64,000 nt of DNA from Cladophialophora immunda (taxonomy: Eukaryota; Ascomycota; Eurotiomycetes; Chaetothyriales; Herpotrichiellaceae): NCBI RefSeq assembly GCF_000835495.1, contig NW_015622541.1, forward strand, positions 5,766,001-5,830,000. The letters run 5' to 3'. Below the pieces are notes generated by a model that saw only the letters and a list, made by a program, of their open reading frames with translations, was not told the DNA's origin and made no database searches. Position numbers and translations under genes: made by a program. Positions 35,523 through 47,300 of the stretch are shown here, piece by piece; position 1 is the stretch's first letter, and each line of letters begins with the position of its first letter.

Positions 35523-36786
35523 TCAAGCCCCAGGTGTCTCAATTTTGAGCAAAGCAGCTGCAGTGTCCCTCACAGTCACTTCTAAGGGTGTCCACTCGTA
35601 CTGGAACACTTCATCTACGTCCTTCGTATCGAGCCTCGGAAGTGTCAGAGTGGAAGCCTCGTCATTATCCTCGCCAATACGATCCGAGATATTCAACGCA
35701 GACTCCTTCCGCAACGCATCGGCAATCTGATTGAAGATCATGGGATGCCCGACGACAAACCGCTTATTTGCTGCCCTGGGATTCCTGAGTGCAGCGATTT
35801 GAACTTTCGCGAGGTCGCGGACATCAATCTATACCCAAGCCTAGTTCAGCTTTGCGGCAACCAAAAAGGCGATTCACGGGCATTCTTGGAAAAGAGAAGT
35901 GGACTCACGCATCCTGGAAACGCCGTCGCTGGCACCTTCCCACCCTCGCCCTTCCTGCTGTTCATGATACCATAAATCAGGCCGTTGCTGAAATTGATCT
36001 TCTCTACCCCACCCACTTTCTGCAACATGGGACCAAAGATCAAGGGCGGCATGAAGTTGGTCACGGTGAAGGAAGGCTTTTCTTCTTCCACGAACTTCCA
36101 AATGGCTTGCTCGGCGAGCTTTTTGCCAACGCAGTACGAGATCTGGGAACAAACAAAGCGGTGGTGTTAGCGAGTGCTCTGGAAACCGGAAGGACTCCAG
36201 AACTCCAAAATTCCTCGTCTACTTTGACAGAACCACTTCCCTGGGTGGATGATGGAAAGAAAACTGAGAGAAGACTCACATAATTACTCTCCGCCTGCAC
36301 CGCATCCTCCCTTCCCAAGGGCAACCACTCCCCGCTGCCGAAAACTCGGCTCTTGATGTCCTCCTGGTTGCCGAGTGTGATCGCGTTCAGACTCCCCGTA
36401 ACACTCACGGCTCTCACATTCTTCCCGTACGCCTTGGCGCTCTGGAGCAAACCCAGATTTCCCAGCACATTGGGCTTCTCAAAGGACTCCTCAAAGCTCG
36501 TGCTGTCGGGGATATCGACCATGGGCGCCGCCACGTGAACAATGTACTCGATGTCTGGGTGTGCCTGGAAGACAGAGTCGAAAGCGCCGGGGACGGTGAA
36601 GTCGGGGACTGGGTGGATTTTGATCTTGGACACGGGCCACGACGGGTTGTTGGCGAGCAGCGATTCGGCGGAAGACGGGGAGCGAACGGCAATAACAACG
36701 TTGTGATTCTGGGCGAGCAGCTCATCGAGGACTGTAGCCCCCACGAACCCTGATCCGCCGGTTAACAGCGTTGTGCTGGTGGACAT
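35523..36786 (-). CDS. Extended SDR reductase (Gre2/dihydroflavonol-reductase-like)
   Basis: Three exons, 36280-36786, 35909-36142 and 35523-35828, give 348 aa, all phase 0. GGSGFVG near the N-terminus is the extended-SDR glycine motif. HVAAP, a Ser in SVTGS and Y172-C-V-G-K176 supply the Ser-Tyr-Lys catalytic set. The middle contains PPLIFGP and the C-terminal part VDVRDLA-like IDVRDLAKVQ, both typical of the Gre2/DFR branch. These cytosolic enzymes reduce aldehydes or ketones with NADPH, for example methylglyoxal or isovaleraldehyde. It ends about 126 bp from the stop of the Arl3 gene in convergent orientation. The natural substrate is not known. Confidence 0.9.
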
Positions 36787-37359
36787 ACTGACGACAGATG
36801 GAACTGGGATTTCAGAGTGACCTCGAAACCTCTAACTTTCAGGCAAACGATAGCTATAAGATATAGTGGAAAGGCGTGGAGGAAAGATATTGAAATAGAT
36901 TGGGTTCGACTTGAATTTGTGATACCTACTTATACTGCTGGTTTGCTTCAATCACCTGGGCATGTATTGCCATTTTGCTCTTCCTTTCCATGGCTCCGCT
37001 CTGGCATTTCTCAGCACGGAAAATGCCTATCAAACCTCATCTCAACGATCTTGTGAATAAGGCGGGGCGAGGACAAAAGCACAGGACCATATAACTGCTG
37101 GTCTCCAGGGTATGTGCGGGTTTTTTGAGATTCTGCCTCCAGGGCCAAGGCAAGCCAATGCCACGCGGATGTGCTTTGTCAGCCTTCTTGGTGGTTCTCA
37201 TTGGATCGTTTCTCGATTAGGCAAGACGAAGTTGCCGTATGAGGACAGGAATACTGGACGAATGCCTCTTCCTTCAGCTCATCTTTGCTCTGGGCCTTGC
37301 TGCGTTTCTCACATGAGACTTGCATTTAATGACGACGTGATCCCTTGCAGAAGCATCAG
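36787..37359. other. Intergenic, no gene seen
   Basis: 573 bp upstream of the SDR gene and downstream of the Sfr1-like gene. I see nothing coding. Confidence 0.5.
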
Positions 37360-38155
37360 TCATACCCAGCATTCCTGGTGCTTATCAAAGCCGATGGATT
37401 GTAAATCAATGTTCATTTGGTTGAGCATCATCTCCATGGTGAAGCACTGCAATAAAATGCAAAATTAGTGCGCACAACAAAGAGGAGGTGACCGACCTTT
37501 GACTTACGATCTCTTTGGACTCGGCGTCGCTCTCACAATCCACAAGTTCTGCCGGATCCGGTTCCTCTCCATCTCCTTGACCGCGATCATCTTTGACATC
37601 ACCTGCATATTTGCCTGCGAAAGCCTCCCTATCTTCATTGATGGTCCACAGCCGTGCGTCCTCCTCGAGCTTTCGTCGCCACTGGGCAACTCCTCCCATC
37701 TGGTCAATCCTCTCTTTGGCATCCGCGAAGAGCTCTTCTGCAGTATCTTGGGCAATGGTCCGCCATCGGGAGATCAGAGGCTGCAGTTCAGCATTTTGCT
37801 TTGATCCCTCGATCTGAAGAGCTTCCTCTGCCGTTTGGAGAGACCGGCGCAGTTGAGTGAGCCGGATGGACAATGCAGTGTGCTGCCTCTGAAGGTCTCT
37901 CAATGCGGAGTCGGGGGGTGCCAGTCGGGAAGATAATCGTGGATTGGAAGTACTTCGAGGAGATGATCGAATGCCTGGTCTTATCTCTGGTGATGAAAGT
38001 TGCGCGTTGGATGGAAGCCCTGCAGCCGGAACTTGACTATGAGCTTGTTCAGCAGATGGCTGAGCCTGAGGATTAGTAGAGCGAAGCGGTGAGCGAAAAG
38101 GTTTGTTTAGGAACCCGCCAGGTTGCTGCAACTTTCTTCTCTTCGCCGGATGCAT
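37360..38155 (-). CDS. SFR1: Sfr1/Mei5-family recombination mediator
   Basis: Two exons, 37508-38155 and 37360-37446, give 244 aa. The small last exon replaces a meaningless readthrough with CFTMEMMLNQMNIDLQSIGF-type sequence, the conserved C-terminal end of the family. KPFRSPLR at 18-25 is the family's N-terminal motif. A long coiled-coil follows (about 85-125), then WRTIAQDTAEELFADAKERI. In fission yeast, Sfr1 pairs with Swi5 and, in budding yeast, Mei5 pairs with Sae3. The complex stabilises Rad51 or Dmc1 filaments during homologous recombination. The basic, Ser/Pro-rich N-terminus would bind DNA. The assignment is by motif order. Confidence 0.85.
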
Positions 38156-39380
38156 TTCGTTTCCCAGGTGGAGTGCCTATCAAACATCCCTTGCCATTAT
38201 TATTCTTGGATTGCCGTCACCGTTGCCCAAAGCACGACGATTTTCTGTGGACGGAAGACGCGGAGACGGGTAGAGAAGGAGTGGCAGTTTGATGACCCAA
38301 CAGGCAACTGCTCGGCGATGATGCGGGCAACATTAGTCGATTCCAGGAGTGTCGATGGTGGCCAGCCTCTGTAGATACGGCGACCAAGATTTTCAGTGGA
38401 TTGCTTCTTACGGGCGATGGACCAAGGTGAGCCCGAGAGTGACTGGCGAAGGAGAAAGCATCACGAGAGGGAGGCGAAAGCTAAAGGGCCGCAGCTCGCA
38501 GGGAGTGGATAGACCGCGCAAGTGACAGAAGCCGCGTTTCCGTCTGCGGTTAGCGCAGCTGGGCGGTTTGCTCCTGACTAAAAATGCTGGCGGCCAGGCG
38601 GGGCGCTGCACGGTCCGACAATCACGGTTCTGTCTGACGGCCGCGTTCGCTCTGGCTCTCAGCCCTCCAGCCCTTGTGCAGGCGCCCAGACTTCAAATGA
38701 CCGCCCCTGATTTCGCCCAATGCGGGTTCTCGCAACACCAAACCGAGAAACCCTGGTCGCTTCATCCTTCTCTCTTCTGAGAGCGTCTTCGCGCGCCGTG
38801 AGCAGCAAACCGCCCTGTGGCCTCTCCTGCTCGCCGCCTCCCGTTCTGCCGTCACACGCGCCTCTCAAACCCTTCAGCCCTCTCACTTCTCTCCTGCGCT
38901 CCCCAGATCTGATCTGAGCCAACCCAAACCCAAACCCATACCCAGAACCACGCAAAAATCCCAAGCCATGCCATCCAGAATGATCCGGCCACTTACACAC
39001 AAAATCACACGCCAGGTCCAGCTCCAGCACCGTCTTTGTCTCATCCCCTTCAACTCCCATGCCCACCTCATCTTCACTTTTTCTCCTACTCATCATCACC
39101 CTTTCTACCCATCGACTTGCACCCACCCACCATGACCACTCGTCACCAGCCTATTCCACCCTTACCGACACCACACTACTAAAGTGACCACAATAATAAT
39201 ACCCTCGCACCTCAGCTTCAACGCACAGGGAAATAATCTCAGCCACCTGCCGACTGCCGCCAGCGCCAGCCTCAACCAAAGCTGAACCGCTGACTGCACA
39301 CACACCAACAATCTTGCCTCCCACCGAAAACCTCCTTGCCATTTCTACCTCACCACTCTCAATAATAACCCTTCACGGCC
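38156..39380. promoter_or_regulatory. Divergent intergenic region
   Basis: 1.2 kb between the starts of the Sfr1-like and Ies4-like genes. The part near 39000-39380 is C-rich and pyrimidine-rich on the plus strand, like a fungal core promoter or 5' leader. No gene was recognised. Confidence 0.5.
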
Positions 39381-40302
39381 ATGTCCTCCTCAAGTACAAC
39401 AGGTCGGTCACCCTCGGCCTCGGCTAAAACAGACAAGAACAAAAAGCAAGTCAAGATGGTCACACTTAAGCTGTCTCCAAAACTCCTACGTCGTTTTGAG
39501 GAGCCTCCAACCAAATCAGAAGAGCAGTCTACAGCCTCAGCAGCGTCATCCCCACCTGCTGCAGTCGAGGAAACTTCTACTCTGAAAGTCCCTGAAGTAA
39601 ATGACAATGCATCCGAGGCCGCCTCAACCCCGGCTCCCACACCTGCCGATGCAGGCGATACCTCCAACGGCGATGGCTCGAAGAAGCGCAAAGGAGGCTC
39701 TCTGGCAGGCACCAAGAGAAATCTAGGACAAATGTCCGAAGTGAACGGACTACCAAGGCCACGAGGCAAGCCTGGCCCCAAAAAGAAACCCAGACTGTAA
39801 GTACACTCGACCTCTGTGGCGTCACCGTCCATTGGCGTCTTCTTGCACACATTACTGACTCTGCATCCGTAGGGAAGATGGCACCATCGATCATGGCGGC
39901 GTAAAAAGCTCGACCCCGGTTGGCATCGGTGCTGGGCACAAGCTGGGCCCAAAGGCGAACCAAGGTGCCATCAACGCTGGCCTTCGTGCCCTCGATCGCT
40001 CTGGCAAGCCCTGTCGTAAATGGAGCAAAAAACCGTTCACTCTCAAGAGTTTCACCGGAGTGGTTTGGGAACTTGCTTCATGGCGAGGCCAGGAGAGACC
40101 CCAAGCTCTCAATGGCGAAGAGTCTAGCGATAATAACCAAGTCTCACAACAAAGTTCCAGCGACATGAAACCCAACGAAAGTGATGTCGCCATGGATAGC
40201 AATGCTGGCGACCAAGCAGATCCCATGCTCATGTCGACACCCGCCGCCAGTTCTCCCGCGCCGATGCCACCTCCATCGGCAGCTATTGCTGCTCAAGGCT
40301 GA
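39381..40302 (+). CDS. IES4: INO80 chromatin-remodelling complex subunit Ies4
   Basis: Two exons, 39381-39796 and 39873-40302, give 281 aa. Near the N-terminus VTLKLSPKLLRRF is the start of the Ies4 domain. The second block, after an acidic and basic linker, contains GHKLGPKANQGAINAGLRAL and KPCRKWSKKPFTLKSFTG, the best-conserved part of the family, followed by VWELASW. RPRGKPGPKKKPRL, at the exon junction, is a likely nuclear signal or DNA-binding tail. Ies4 is a small subunit of INO80, which slides and edits nucleosomes and, in yeast, links remodelling to the Mec1/Tel1 checkpoint. The tail after residue 225 is Ser/Pro-rich and probably disordered. Confidence 0.9.
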
Positions 40303-41234
40303 TATTTCGAATCATACACGACCGTTCATTGTCAGAATCCTGGTCTTGCCGCCTGGAGACTTCTGACGCTGCAAAAGTTGTCGGCGAAGTGCGATACATC
40401 TGTTCGCATTCCAAAAAAAAAAGGTAGGGAGCATTTTGGATCCCTTCACTGCCATAGTGCTAGAGCCGGTAGAGCTCGAGATGGCACCGGTTACAATGTG
40501 GTTCAGCATACAGCATGGCGTTTTCGGATCATGGTTCTATTTCGGTGCTTGTCATCTGCCTGCAAAACGGAGTATTGTGAATGGCAGGGGACTTGTACTA
40601 CAACAAACAGAGGATCGATTCTTAGCAACGGTTCTGGTGGTATGTCACAAAGAAATGAAAAAGGTTTCAGGTTGATCCATTCGGGCGTTTCTCTTCCTGT
40701 GAGCTGTATGAATAGACGAGAATGAAGAACAATACATTGATCATGTCCTAAATGTCGCCAACGGCCCTCTGTAGAATAATGCTATGGCGTCAGGCATACC
40801 GATGCTGTCGTATGCTTGGTCTGGTGCTCTTCCGGTCGAGGCGGCCCCCGCAACTGCTTAACTAGTAAAAACCACTTGCCACCCAACAGCCGCCCCATAG
40901 GACCTGTTATTGCATCAATGACCTCCCCGGAACCCGTATCAGTGCGATAACGACATTCGCAATGCTCTTTCACCCCTTCTTACAGGACACCAGTTGATCC
41001 AGTCCTTGAAATCGCCATTGTTCTGTCCGTGAACGAAGTAGACGAGCATGCCTTGAGCCGATTCTTTCTGCGCACTCTCCCACGTCTGACTTCCAGGCCA
41101 AACGACCGCCAGCAAACCCACCGACCGCACCACTTACCGCGTGACCCCTTCACCGATTCCCTCCTCTCGGTCTCTACGAAGGAGGCGAGGCGATCTGCCA
41201 TCCCCGTCTATTACGTCCTTCGCTCTGAACCACG
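40303..41234. other. Intergenic, no gene seen
   Basis: 932 bp between two plus-strand genes. Several overlapping short open frames lack domains. It should hold the Ies4 3' end and the GID1 promoter. Confidence 0.5.
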
Positions 41235-43347
41235 ATGACTGACGGCACTGGGTCGGGCAGTAACAACCGATCGAGTCAATTTGGCGGTAGTGTGCCTCGA
41301 CGTTTGTCATATGCTTCTGTGGCCTCAGGCGCAACTGCTCAGGCTCTTCACCACCCTACTCGATCGGGTGCGTTCTCCCATCTCGTGTCCTCGACCCCCA
41401 GCAGCTCGTACCCTCCTCAGTATCAGCCGGAGCCACAATATCAAAGACGATATTCGGAGCAAGACCAGGACAGTCTCGGAGTCAACTCCTGGCGGAAACC
41501 AACGCCTCTACCTTCATATTCACGAAAGTTTGCCAACACATCAGATCTTGGAACGAACACGATGTCCCCCAATCCTTTCTTCATCCCCTCCTATCTGAGA
41601 CATTCTCGATACATGGCAAAGTTGGAAGCCGCGCACAAGGCCAAGGTGAAGAAAGAGCGGGAGCAACCATCAGGAGGGTCTTCCGCGCACAACTCGTTCC
41701 CCACAGGTGTTGGAAATACAAGATTAGCGCCATCGCATCGTGGCATGACCTACGATATAATCGAAAGCAATCCTCCTAAAGAGGAGGACGTATTACCTCC
41801 GTTGCCTTCGAGGTGGAGCGAGCAGGACAAATACCCCGGGCTAGATATCATTGATGGCCACGACCTGAAATACAGTGGCACCGCAAGCAAGGCCGAGATC
41901 GAAGCAGCATCTGTGAGAACGGATCATGCAATGCCGGTTGCGTGTGGGATATACTATTTTGAAGTGTACATCAAACAGAAGAGCAAGGACACAGCTATAG
42001 CCGTTGGGTTTTCCACAAGTGAAGCGTCACTTGAGCGGTTACCGGGCTGGGAGACACAATCATGGGGATATCATGGGGATGACGGAAAGATGTTTTTCGG
42101 GGAGCATTCAGGTCGTGGCTACGGCCCAACCTTTGGCACAGGCGATATCATTGGGTGTGGAGTCAACTTCAACACCGGTCAGGCCTTCTTCACCAAGAAC
42201 GGACAGGACCTTGGTGTATGTTTCCGGGAGCTGAAAAAGGACGTAAAACTGTACCCCACGATCGGTATGAAAAAGCACTCCGGCGCGCTATTGGCAGGCA
42301 ATTTCGGTCAGGAACCTTTTGTCTTTGACATCGATGATAAGATGCTCACCGAGAAGGCGATTGTGTCAAGAGAGATTGCGAAAGCCAAAGTCACATCGTT
42401 ACGACCGCAACGGGACGAGAGCACCCTCATTCAGGAGTTGGTGGCGCACTTCTTAGCTCACGACGGCTACGTTGAAACAGCAAAGGCATTCGCAGAGGAA
42501 ATGAGAACAGAGAAGCAATCGTTGAACAATGCGCTTCCTTCAAATACGTCGACACCCCGCGAACGGGACGACACTGACGCAGTCCACCGACAACGTGAGT
42601 ATGGTTTGATTTTTTCACAGACCTTGAGGCTGACCAATATAGGGATACGTCGTGCAATTCTCTCTGGAGATATCGACCAAGCCTTTGACATCACTGAAAC
42701 ACATTTCCCTACCGTTCTAACAGAAAACCCCGACATTCTTTTCCGACTGAAATGCCGGAAATGGATCGAACTCATTGACAAGTCGACCGAACTCGATACA
42801 CCAAAACACGCGCCGGGGCATGAGCGGAAGGCTAGTAACCGACCGGAAAACGTTTCTGGGGTAGATGACGATTTTGCCCAAGACATGGAACTTGACGAGC
42901 AGCCGAATGGCAGCAGCCGTGCTAATGGCATAGGGAAGTCGCGGGCTAATGACAGCGCCTTGCAACACGATCAGCTCCTCAATGAGGCGATGTTGTACGG
43001 CCAAGAACTGCATAGAGAATTCCGAGACGTGGATGAGGAATATGCAAAGGCATTGCGGGATATCTTCAGCCTGGTGGCATACGATGACCCTAGGGGCAGC
43101 GTCAATGGACACCTTTTGGATCCTGCCGGCAGAGTTACAGTCGCAGAGGAGCTGAACTCTGCCATTCTAGGTTCGTGCTCTCCCAAAACTTTGGCACACT
43201 CACTGACACCTAGCAGTGTCACTTGGGCGTTCCCCTTCGGCTGCCTTGGAGACGGCGTGGAAGCAGACGGAAGCTTTGCTCGATGTTCTCAGCGAAGATG
43301 GCGGGCCCGCGGCTTTCGTCAATCTCCAAGCAACGTTCTCGTCTTGA
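41235..43347 (+). CDS. GID1: GID complex subunit GID1/Vid30 (RanBPM family)
   Basis: Three exons, 41235-42594, 42643-43170 and 43214-43347, give 673 aa. A Ser/Pro-rich N-terminus leads into a SPRY domain (about 199-358; YYFEVYI, GWGYHGDDG-like and GCGVNFNTG blocks). A LisH motif follows (about 395-425), then CTLH and CRA helices (RRAILSGDIDQAFD onward) ending with LLDVLSEDGGPAAFVNLQ. The first intron is 48 nt, in frame and stop-free, so the unspliced frame also reads through. Removing it restores QRIRRAIL, as in homologues. The second intron removes the out-of-frame continuation. The protein scaffolds the GID/CTLH E3 ligase, which in yeast degrades gluconeogenic enzymes after glucose returns. 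Confidence 0.92.
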
Positions 43348-43927
43348 CCGTTGATGATTATCAAGGCGACATCCTTTCGCCGTACCTTCCGATGGGAGGC
43401 TCATCTGGTTGTGCGGCTTTACCGGATAATCTCGTTGGCGGCTGGGGAGGGCTGAGCAGGATGTTGCCATACTCTATGATTCGTCCTTTGATGGGATTTT
43501 GTTGGGAGGGAACGCTCATCTCATGGCGGGGGGCGCTGGCGGCTTGGGGGACACCGGAATAGTTTCGACAGCATCACAATGGAACAGCGAGTCCCACGGG
43601 CCCGGGACAAGGGATATACAAACCACCCTTATGCAATCTGTACCTAGAGAAGAGGCAGATCTTTGCAGCCCCGAGCAATCGACGATCTGAGCAAAGTCCA
43701 ACGTCGTGGCCCTGCTCGTGTTGTTTGAAGGTTGTTGCCATCAAGACCTTGCTGAACCTGTTGCGGGTCACAACACCAGAGAGGTCGTTGTATAGCAAAA
43801 TTCTCCTGCCCGAATTCCCTTGTCCTCATCTCGGCTTTGCATTGATAGGTGACTGCCCACGACATCACAGTTGCTGGCTTGTATAGCATGAGCAACGTCC
43901 TGACCCCTGTCCTATCCATTGCCAGCT
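43348..43927. other. Convergent 3' intergenic region
   Basis: 580 bp between the GID1 stop and the stop of the HhH-GPD-like gene. The open frame that seems to extend GID1 to 43562 is an out-of-frame readthrough of its last intron. Confidence 0.55.
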
Positions 43928-44998
43928 TTACGCCGCAGCAGCCGCTTCTTGCAGTTCCGCGACTTTCCCCTCGAGCACGCAGCCCAGCGCTCTCTCCAAG
44001 GCCACCACAAACGCTAGTTGGACCTGTGCTTCCCCGGGCTCCTGGACGAGCTGTGCCTTGTTCGAATTCCTTTCCTGCAACCCCATGTCCCCGACCTTAT
44101 CCCAATCCGTCTCGTGCCCGAGCACGGTCCGCAATTGCTCTGCATCGTCCACGGAAACTCCGATCGTTCTCATCGCATCCATGGCCTTTGAGTCCGCAAA
44201 TGGCCACAACGCGTCGCGCCAGCCGTCCACGCATTGAATTCTTCGACAGAAGATTTCTCCGCCCGTCACCGCCAAGCCGGGGACGGACGACTTGATATGT
44301 TCGATGACACCGTGGGACCCGCCCTCGTTGGCCTTCTCGGCCAACTTGAACATGGTCTCGGATTCACGATACAGTTCCGCGGTGCGGAAGAGGTACGAAG
44401 CCGTCTTCTGGCGATGTTGCGTGCGCGCTGCCTCGAGGGCCTCCCACACCCCCTTCTCCCCCGCGGAGATGATCGCCTCGGGCGTGTTCAGGCTGAAAGG
44501 TTCGTTGAGCAGGGTGCGAATGCTCCGCATGCCCAAAGTGTGCGAGAGCGGCTTGGAGAGCATGTGTGCGCAGAGCAAGTGCTCAAAGGGCGTGAAGCTG
44601 GACGGAGAAGTTAGGGAATAGGACTTGGACTCCTTGGGCTTCTGGGCGTTTTCGAGTTCGTCCGCGGGGAAGCAGTAGGGCAACGCTGAGGGAGAGAGCA
44701 GGAAATTGAGAAGTTGTTGGGGCGAGGCAGGATGATCTGCGTTGCGAGGTGAAGTGCGGGAGCCCCGTCGTGGTGCCTTGGTGTCCGGTTCGGATTTGGA
44801 AGACGTCGTGGGAGCATCTTTACGCTTCTGACCGGCATGCGCAGAGCCTGCCGCTGGGTCCTCCGGCTCTGTCTCTGGCACTGCGTCGTTCTGTTCTTGA
44901 GGTGCGCGGTCGGCACCAGGATACGGCTCTGGTTCTTCACGTGCAGCCTTGTTCCCCTGTTCAGCCTCTGCCTCGGCCTGCTTCTCCCTGCGAGCCAT
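43928..44998 (-). CDS. HhH-GPD-like (endonuclease III superfamily-like) protein
   Basis: This is a single exon of 356 aa. The first 90 residues are acidic, basic and disordered, with KRK and PRRGSR patches. From about residue 93 the order of blocks follows the HhH-GPD DNA glycosylase fold: TPFEHLLCAHMLSKPLS (helix B region), NTPEAI with GVWEALEAARTQHRQKTASYL, then VPGL at 239-242 in the hairpin position, and PFADSKA around 266-272. D269 could align with the catalytic Asp of the glycosylases. There is no Fe-S Cys cluster and no clear catalytic Lys. It may be a divergent glycosylase or a noncatalytic relative. I recognise it only as a conserved-looking fungal protein, and the fold call is inference. 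Confidence 0.7.
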   Translation of the reverse strand: MARREKQAEAEAEQGNKAAREEPEPYPGADRAPQEQNDAVPETEPEDPAAGSAHAGQKRKDAPTTSSKSEPDTKAPRRGSRTSPRNADHPASPQQLLNFLLSPSALPYCFPADELENAQKPKESKSYSLTSPSSFTPFEHLLCAHMLSKPLSHTLGMRSIRTLLNEPFSLNTPEAIISAGEKGVWEALEAARTQHRQKTASYLFRTAELYRESETMFKLAEKANEGGSHGVIEHIKSSVPGLAVTGGEIFCRRIQCVDGWRDALWPFADSKAMDAMRTIGVSVDDAEQLRTVLGHETDWDKVGDMGLQERNSNKAQLVQEPGEAQVQLAFVVALERALGCVLEGKVAELQEAAAAA

Positions 44999-45336
44999 TT
45001 CCCCCTGAAGTCGAAGAAGTTATTTAAGCCCTAGCAAGCCTCCTGATCAACGGCTGAGGAGAAGAGAGCCTACAGTGGCCACGTAGATTAATGCAAAGGG
45101 GCAACAACGGGCGCCCTCTCTTCCTTGAGCGAGAGGAGCAGTGGCCTTCTGGGAAGTTGGCGTCTTGCATTCTGGCATCTCGTACCGTGTCCCTAGTACC
45201 CAGGAGACCGACCAAAAAGTCATGACGTATCTAGGAAGAGATCTGGGGAAAGTTTCGGTAGAATTCGCCAAAGGATGAGCGCCAATGATTCATCGAATGG
45301 AAGATGCTCGAGAGAGCCTCGTCGTGACGTTTGTTT

Positions 45337-45353
45337 GGGGGGGGGGGGGGGGG
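45337..45353. repeat. Homopolymer G tract (17 nt)
   Basis: Seventeen consecutive G lie upstream of the HhH-GPD-like gene start. The length may be imprecise because sequencing of such runs is error-prone. Confidence 0.7.
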
Positions 45354-45555
45354 TATGGTTATGCATTCTTGCACGTTTCTACGCATCCTTTGCGCATGAG
45401 CTTGTGCAGGACGCATTGGGACGCATAAAAGGGAGCTTCGGCATCAGTCTGTCTCCTTTGGTACCTCCAGGCTGCTTTCGGGGGGCATGTGGGCGTGCTC
45501 ATTATTGCGCGATACGGGGGCGGCCGAGGTGCGCTCGCAATCCACTTAGTCGCTA

Positions 45556-45658
45556 GTGACTACCTGGATTACTCGAGAACGAAAAACCTAATAATAGCCA
45601 TGTGCGACTTCGTCCTAGAGGGTGAGCGAAGGCCGCCTTGACCTGGGCTTTCAACTGA
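45556..45658 (+). repeat. Dispersed direct repeat, copy A
   Basis: This copy begins GTGACTACCTGGATTACTCG and carries a block (45613-45636) identical over 24 nt to 49805-49828. The flanking bases also align, with mismatches and small gaps, over about 100 nt. It is in the same orientation as copy B, 4192 bp away. The open, GC-rich repeat could be the end of a transposon or a solo element. No terminal inverted partner was found. Confidence 0.6.
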
Positions 45659-45983
45659 GCCATTACCTGGGCGTCACTGAGCGCTCCCTGAGCATTCCCC
45701 TACGTAGCCACGTAGCGCCTAATCAAGCCCCCAAGCAATCGGCTCAACCTTCCCCTTACTTAGGCATCTGTTTCAGATGGGCGTTGGGAAACCTGCCAGA
45801 TTCCCTGCTCGCACCCTCCTGCCCAAATTTTTCTTGCGACCATGAGCCCGGCAGTGCGGTAGGGTGATTCGTGCGCCGCAAAGCAAAGACTTGAATTGAG
45901 CAATTAGCAGTCTGGGCGTAAAAAAAGCTTGCAGTCTTACATCAAATTGCGAGCGGTGTGTAGTCTAATATTACTTCCTCGTA

Positions 45984-46258
45984 ATGGCGCCCAATAAATC
46001 TGCGCCGCCTAATCTTGGAGTTAGCCCTCGTTCTCCTTTAGAATTACTATATCAAGCAGTCAAGATTACCGTCGATCTCGATCTCTCTCAGAAAGTTATT
46101 TCAATGCTTTCAATTGAATTGAGGCCAGTAAGAAGTATTCGGTAAAGCAGAACATATAATAATTTTGTTATTATCGCCTTTTTACAATTATCTACAGACA
46201 ACGCTCTATCCCTCGGTGTCGTGAGGGACAGAAAGTAGTGCTATTGATAAGGCTGTAG
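45984..46258 (+). CDS. Candidate small two-exon gene (weak)
   Basis: An ATG at 45984 opens a 158-nt exon ending at 46141 before GTAAAG. A TTTTTAC-rich stretch and TCTACAG precede a second exon, 46198-46258, that joins in frame and stops at TAG, giving 72 aa. The 56-nt gap has the size and pyrimidine tract of introns elsewhere in the window. The protein includes SPRSPLELLYQAVKI and resembles nothing I know. Being in an AT-rich patch next to a repeat, it may be a transposon remnant or chance. Confidence 0.2.
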
Positions 46259-47300
46259 CGTAACAGGGGGGGATTGGAGCAAGGGATGCGCGTATGTCCT
46301 TAGTGTAATTCCATATCTCTTTTTCCAAAGGACTAACTAGAACGATAGTTCAGAGTGCGCCCCGGACAGTTTGTGATCAATAGAGCGAAGCGCCCATTAA
46401 GTGCATCGCGAGAGAATTATTCTTCATGGCTGCCTTGTCACCAGGTAAGTAGCAACCAGTGCGGTACCTTGTCAGGGGCCACTTTTCCAGCACAACAATC
46501 ACCCCTTTCTTTGGCAGGTTGAACCGTGAACGATTGATCAGCGCGAGAAGTTGTGGTGGAGGCTTGAGCGAGGAGATTGGGTTCGGGACGCTGGACCTCG
46601 CCCACGCTGTCCCTGCGTCTGCAGCTGTAGAAGGGCCAAGCGCCACTCGGGCTTTGGAACGGTGCTGTGCGATACGGAGGATATGTACGGACCACGGAGT
46701 ACCTGATCAGATCACAGAAGCTCGAAGTACAGAAAGACTTTGAAGACCTATCAAAGCGAGAATGGCGCCGTCCACGGAAGCGTCGGCAGCCCGGTCGGGC
46801 TTCGCGGGGATCGCGAGCCGCCCGGGACTGGCACGTGGTCACCTATTGTTCCTGTCTTTCGTAGCTTTGGAACGCCTTCATGCTTGAAGATTCATGCTAC
46901 TTGATACTCCGTGCAACTCGACGCTCCTTCATTATGCGCCCGATAGCTCCCATCCATGCCACTTATGCAGTCTCGCAACTCGCTCGGCCAATGCTTCGGC
47001 CATCTGCCTTCTCAGTGCTCGTATTTTGGACGCCATGCCAGTCGGGTGGTGAGCGATGGGAATGCCCCCTGCACGAACCGATTTAGATGGACCAATCTTA
47101 CTGAAGTCTTTAGTCGGTCTGCATTCCTCGTCGCCCCTGCATTGCTGTCGCTTGAGATGGCTTTGTCTTACTACCCCGCTTAACAGCAGCTCTACAAAAT
47201 CTCCTCTCCTTGGTCCCACGATTGGTGATTTACCATTTATCGCAACAGTGAACATGGACAACAATGAGGATGGACTTCCCTACACCTGAAAATATTCTCC

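Larger units (their letters stand above)
44999..47300. other. Accessory, repeat-bearing intergenic region
   Basis: 2.3 kb between the HhH-GPD-like gene and the PD-(D/E)XK-like gene. It contains a 17-G run (45337-45353), one copy of a dispersed repeat (45556-45658), an AT-rich patch (about 45890-46250) and a possible tiny two-exon reading frame. No larger gene can be supported. Confidence 0.5.

Noticed and set aside
43163..43562. Extension of GID1 to 43562
   Set aside because: It reads through an intron. Splicing at 43170/43214 gives the conserved CRA end and a stop at 43347.
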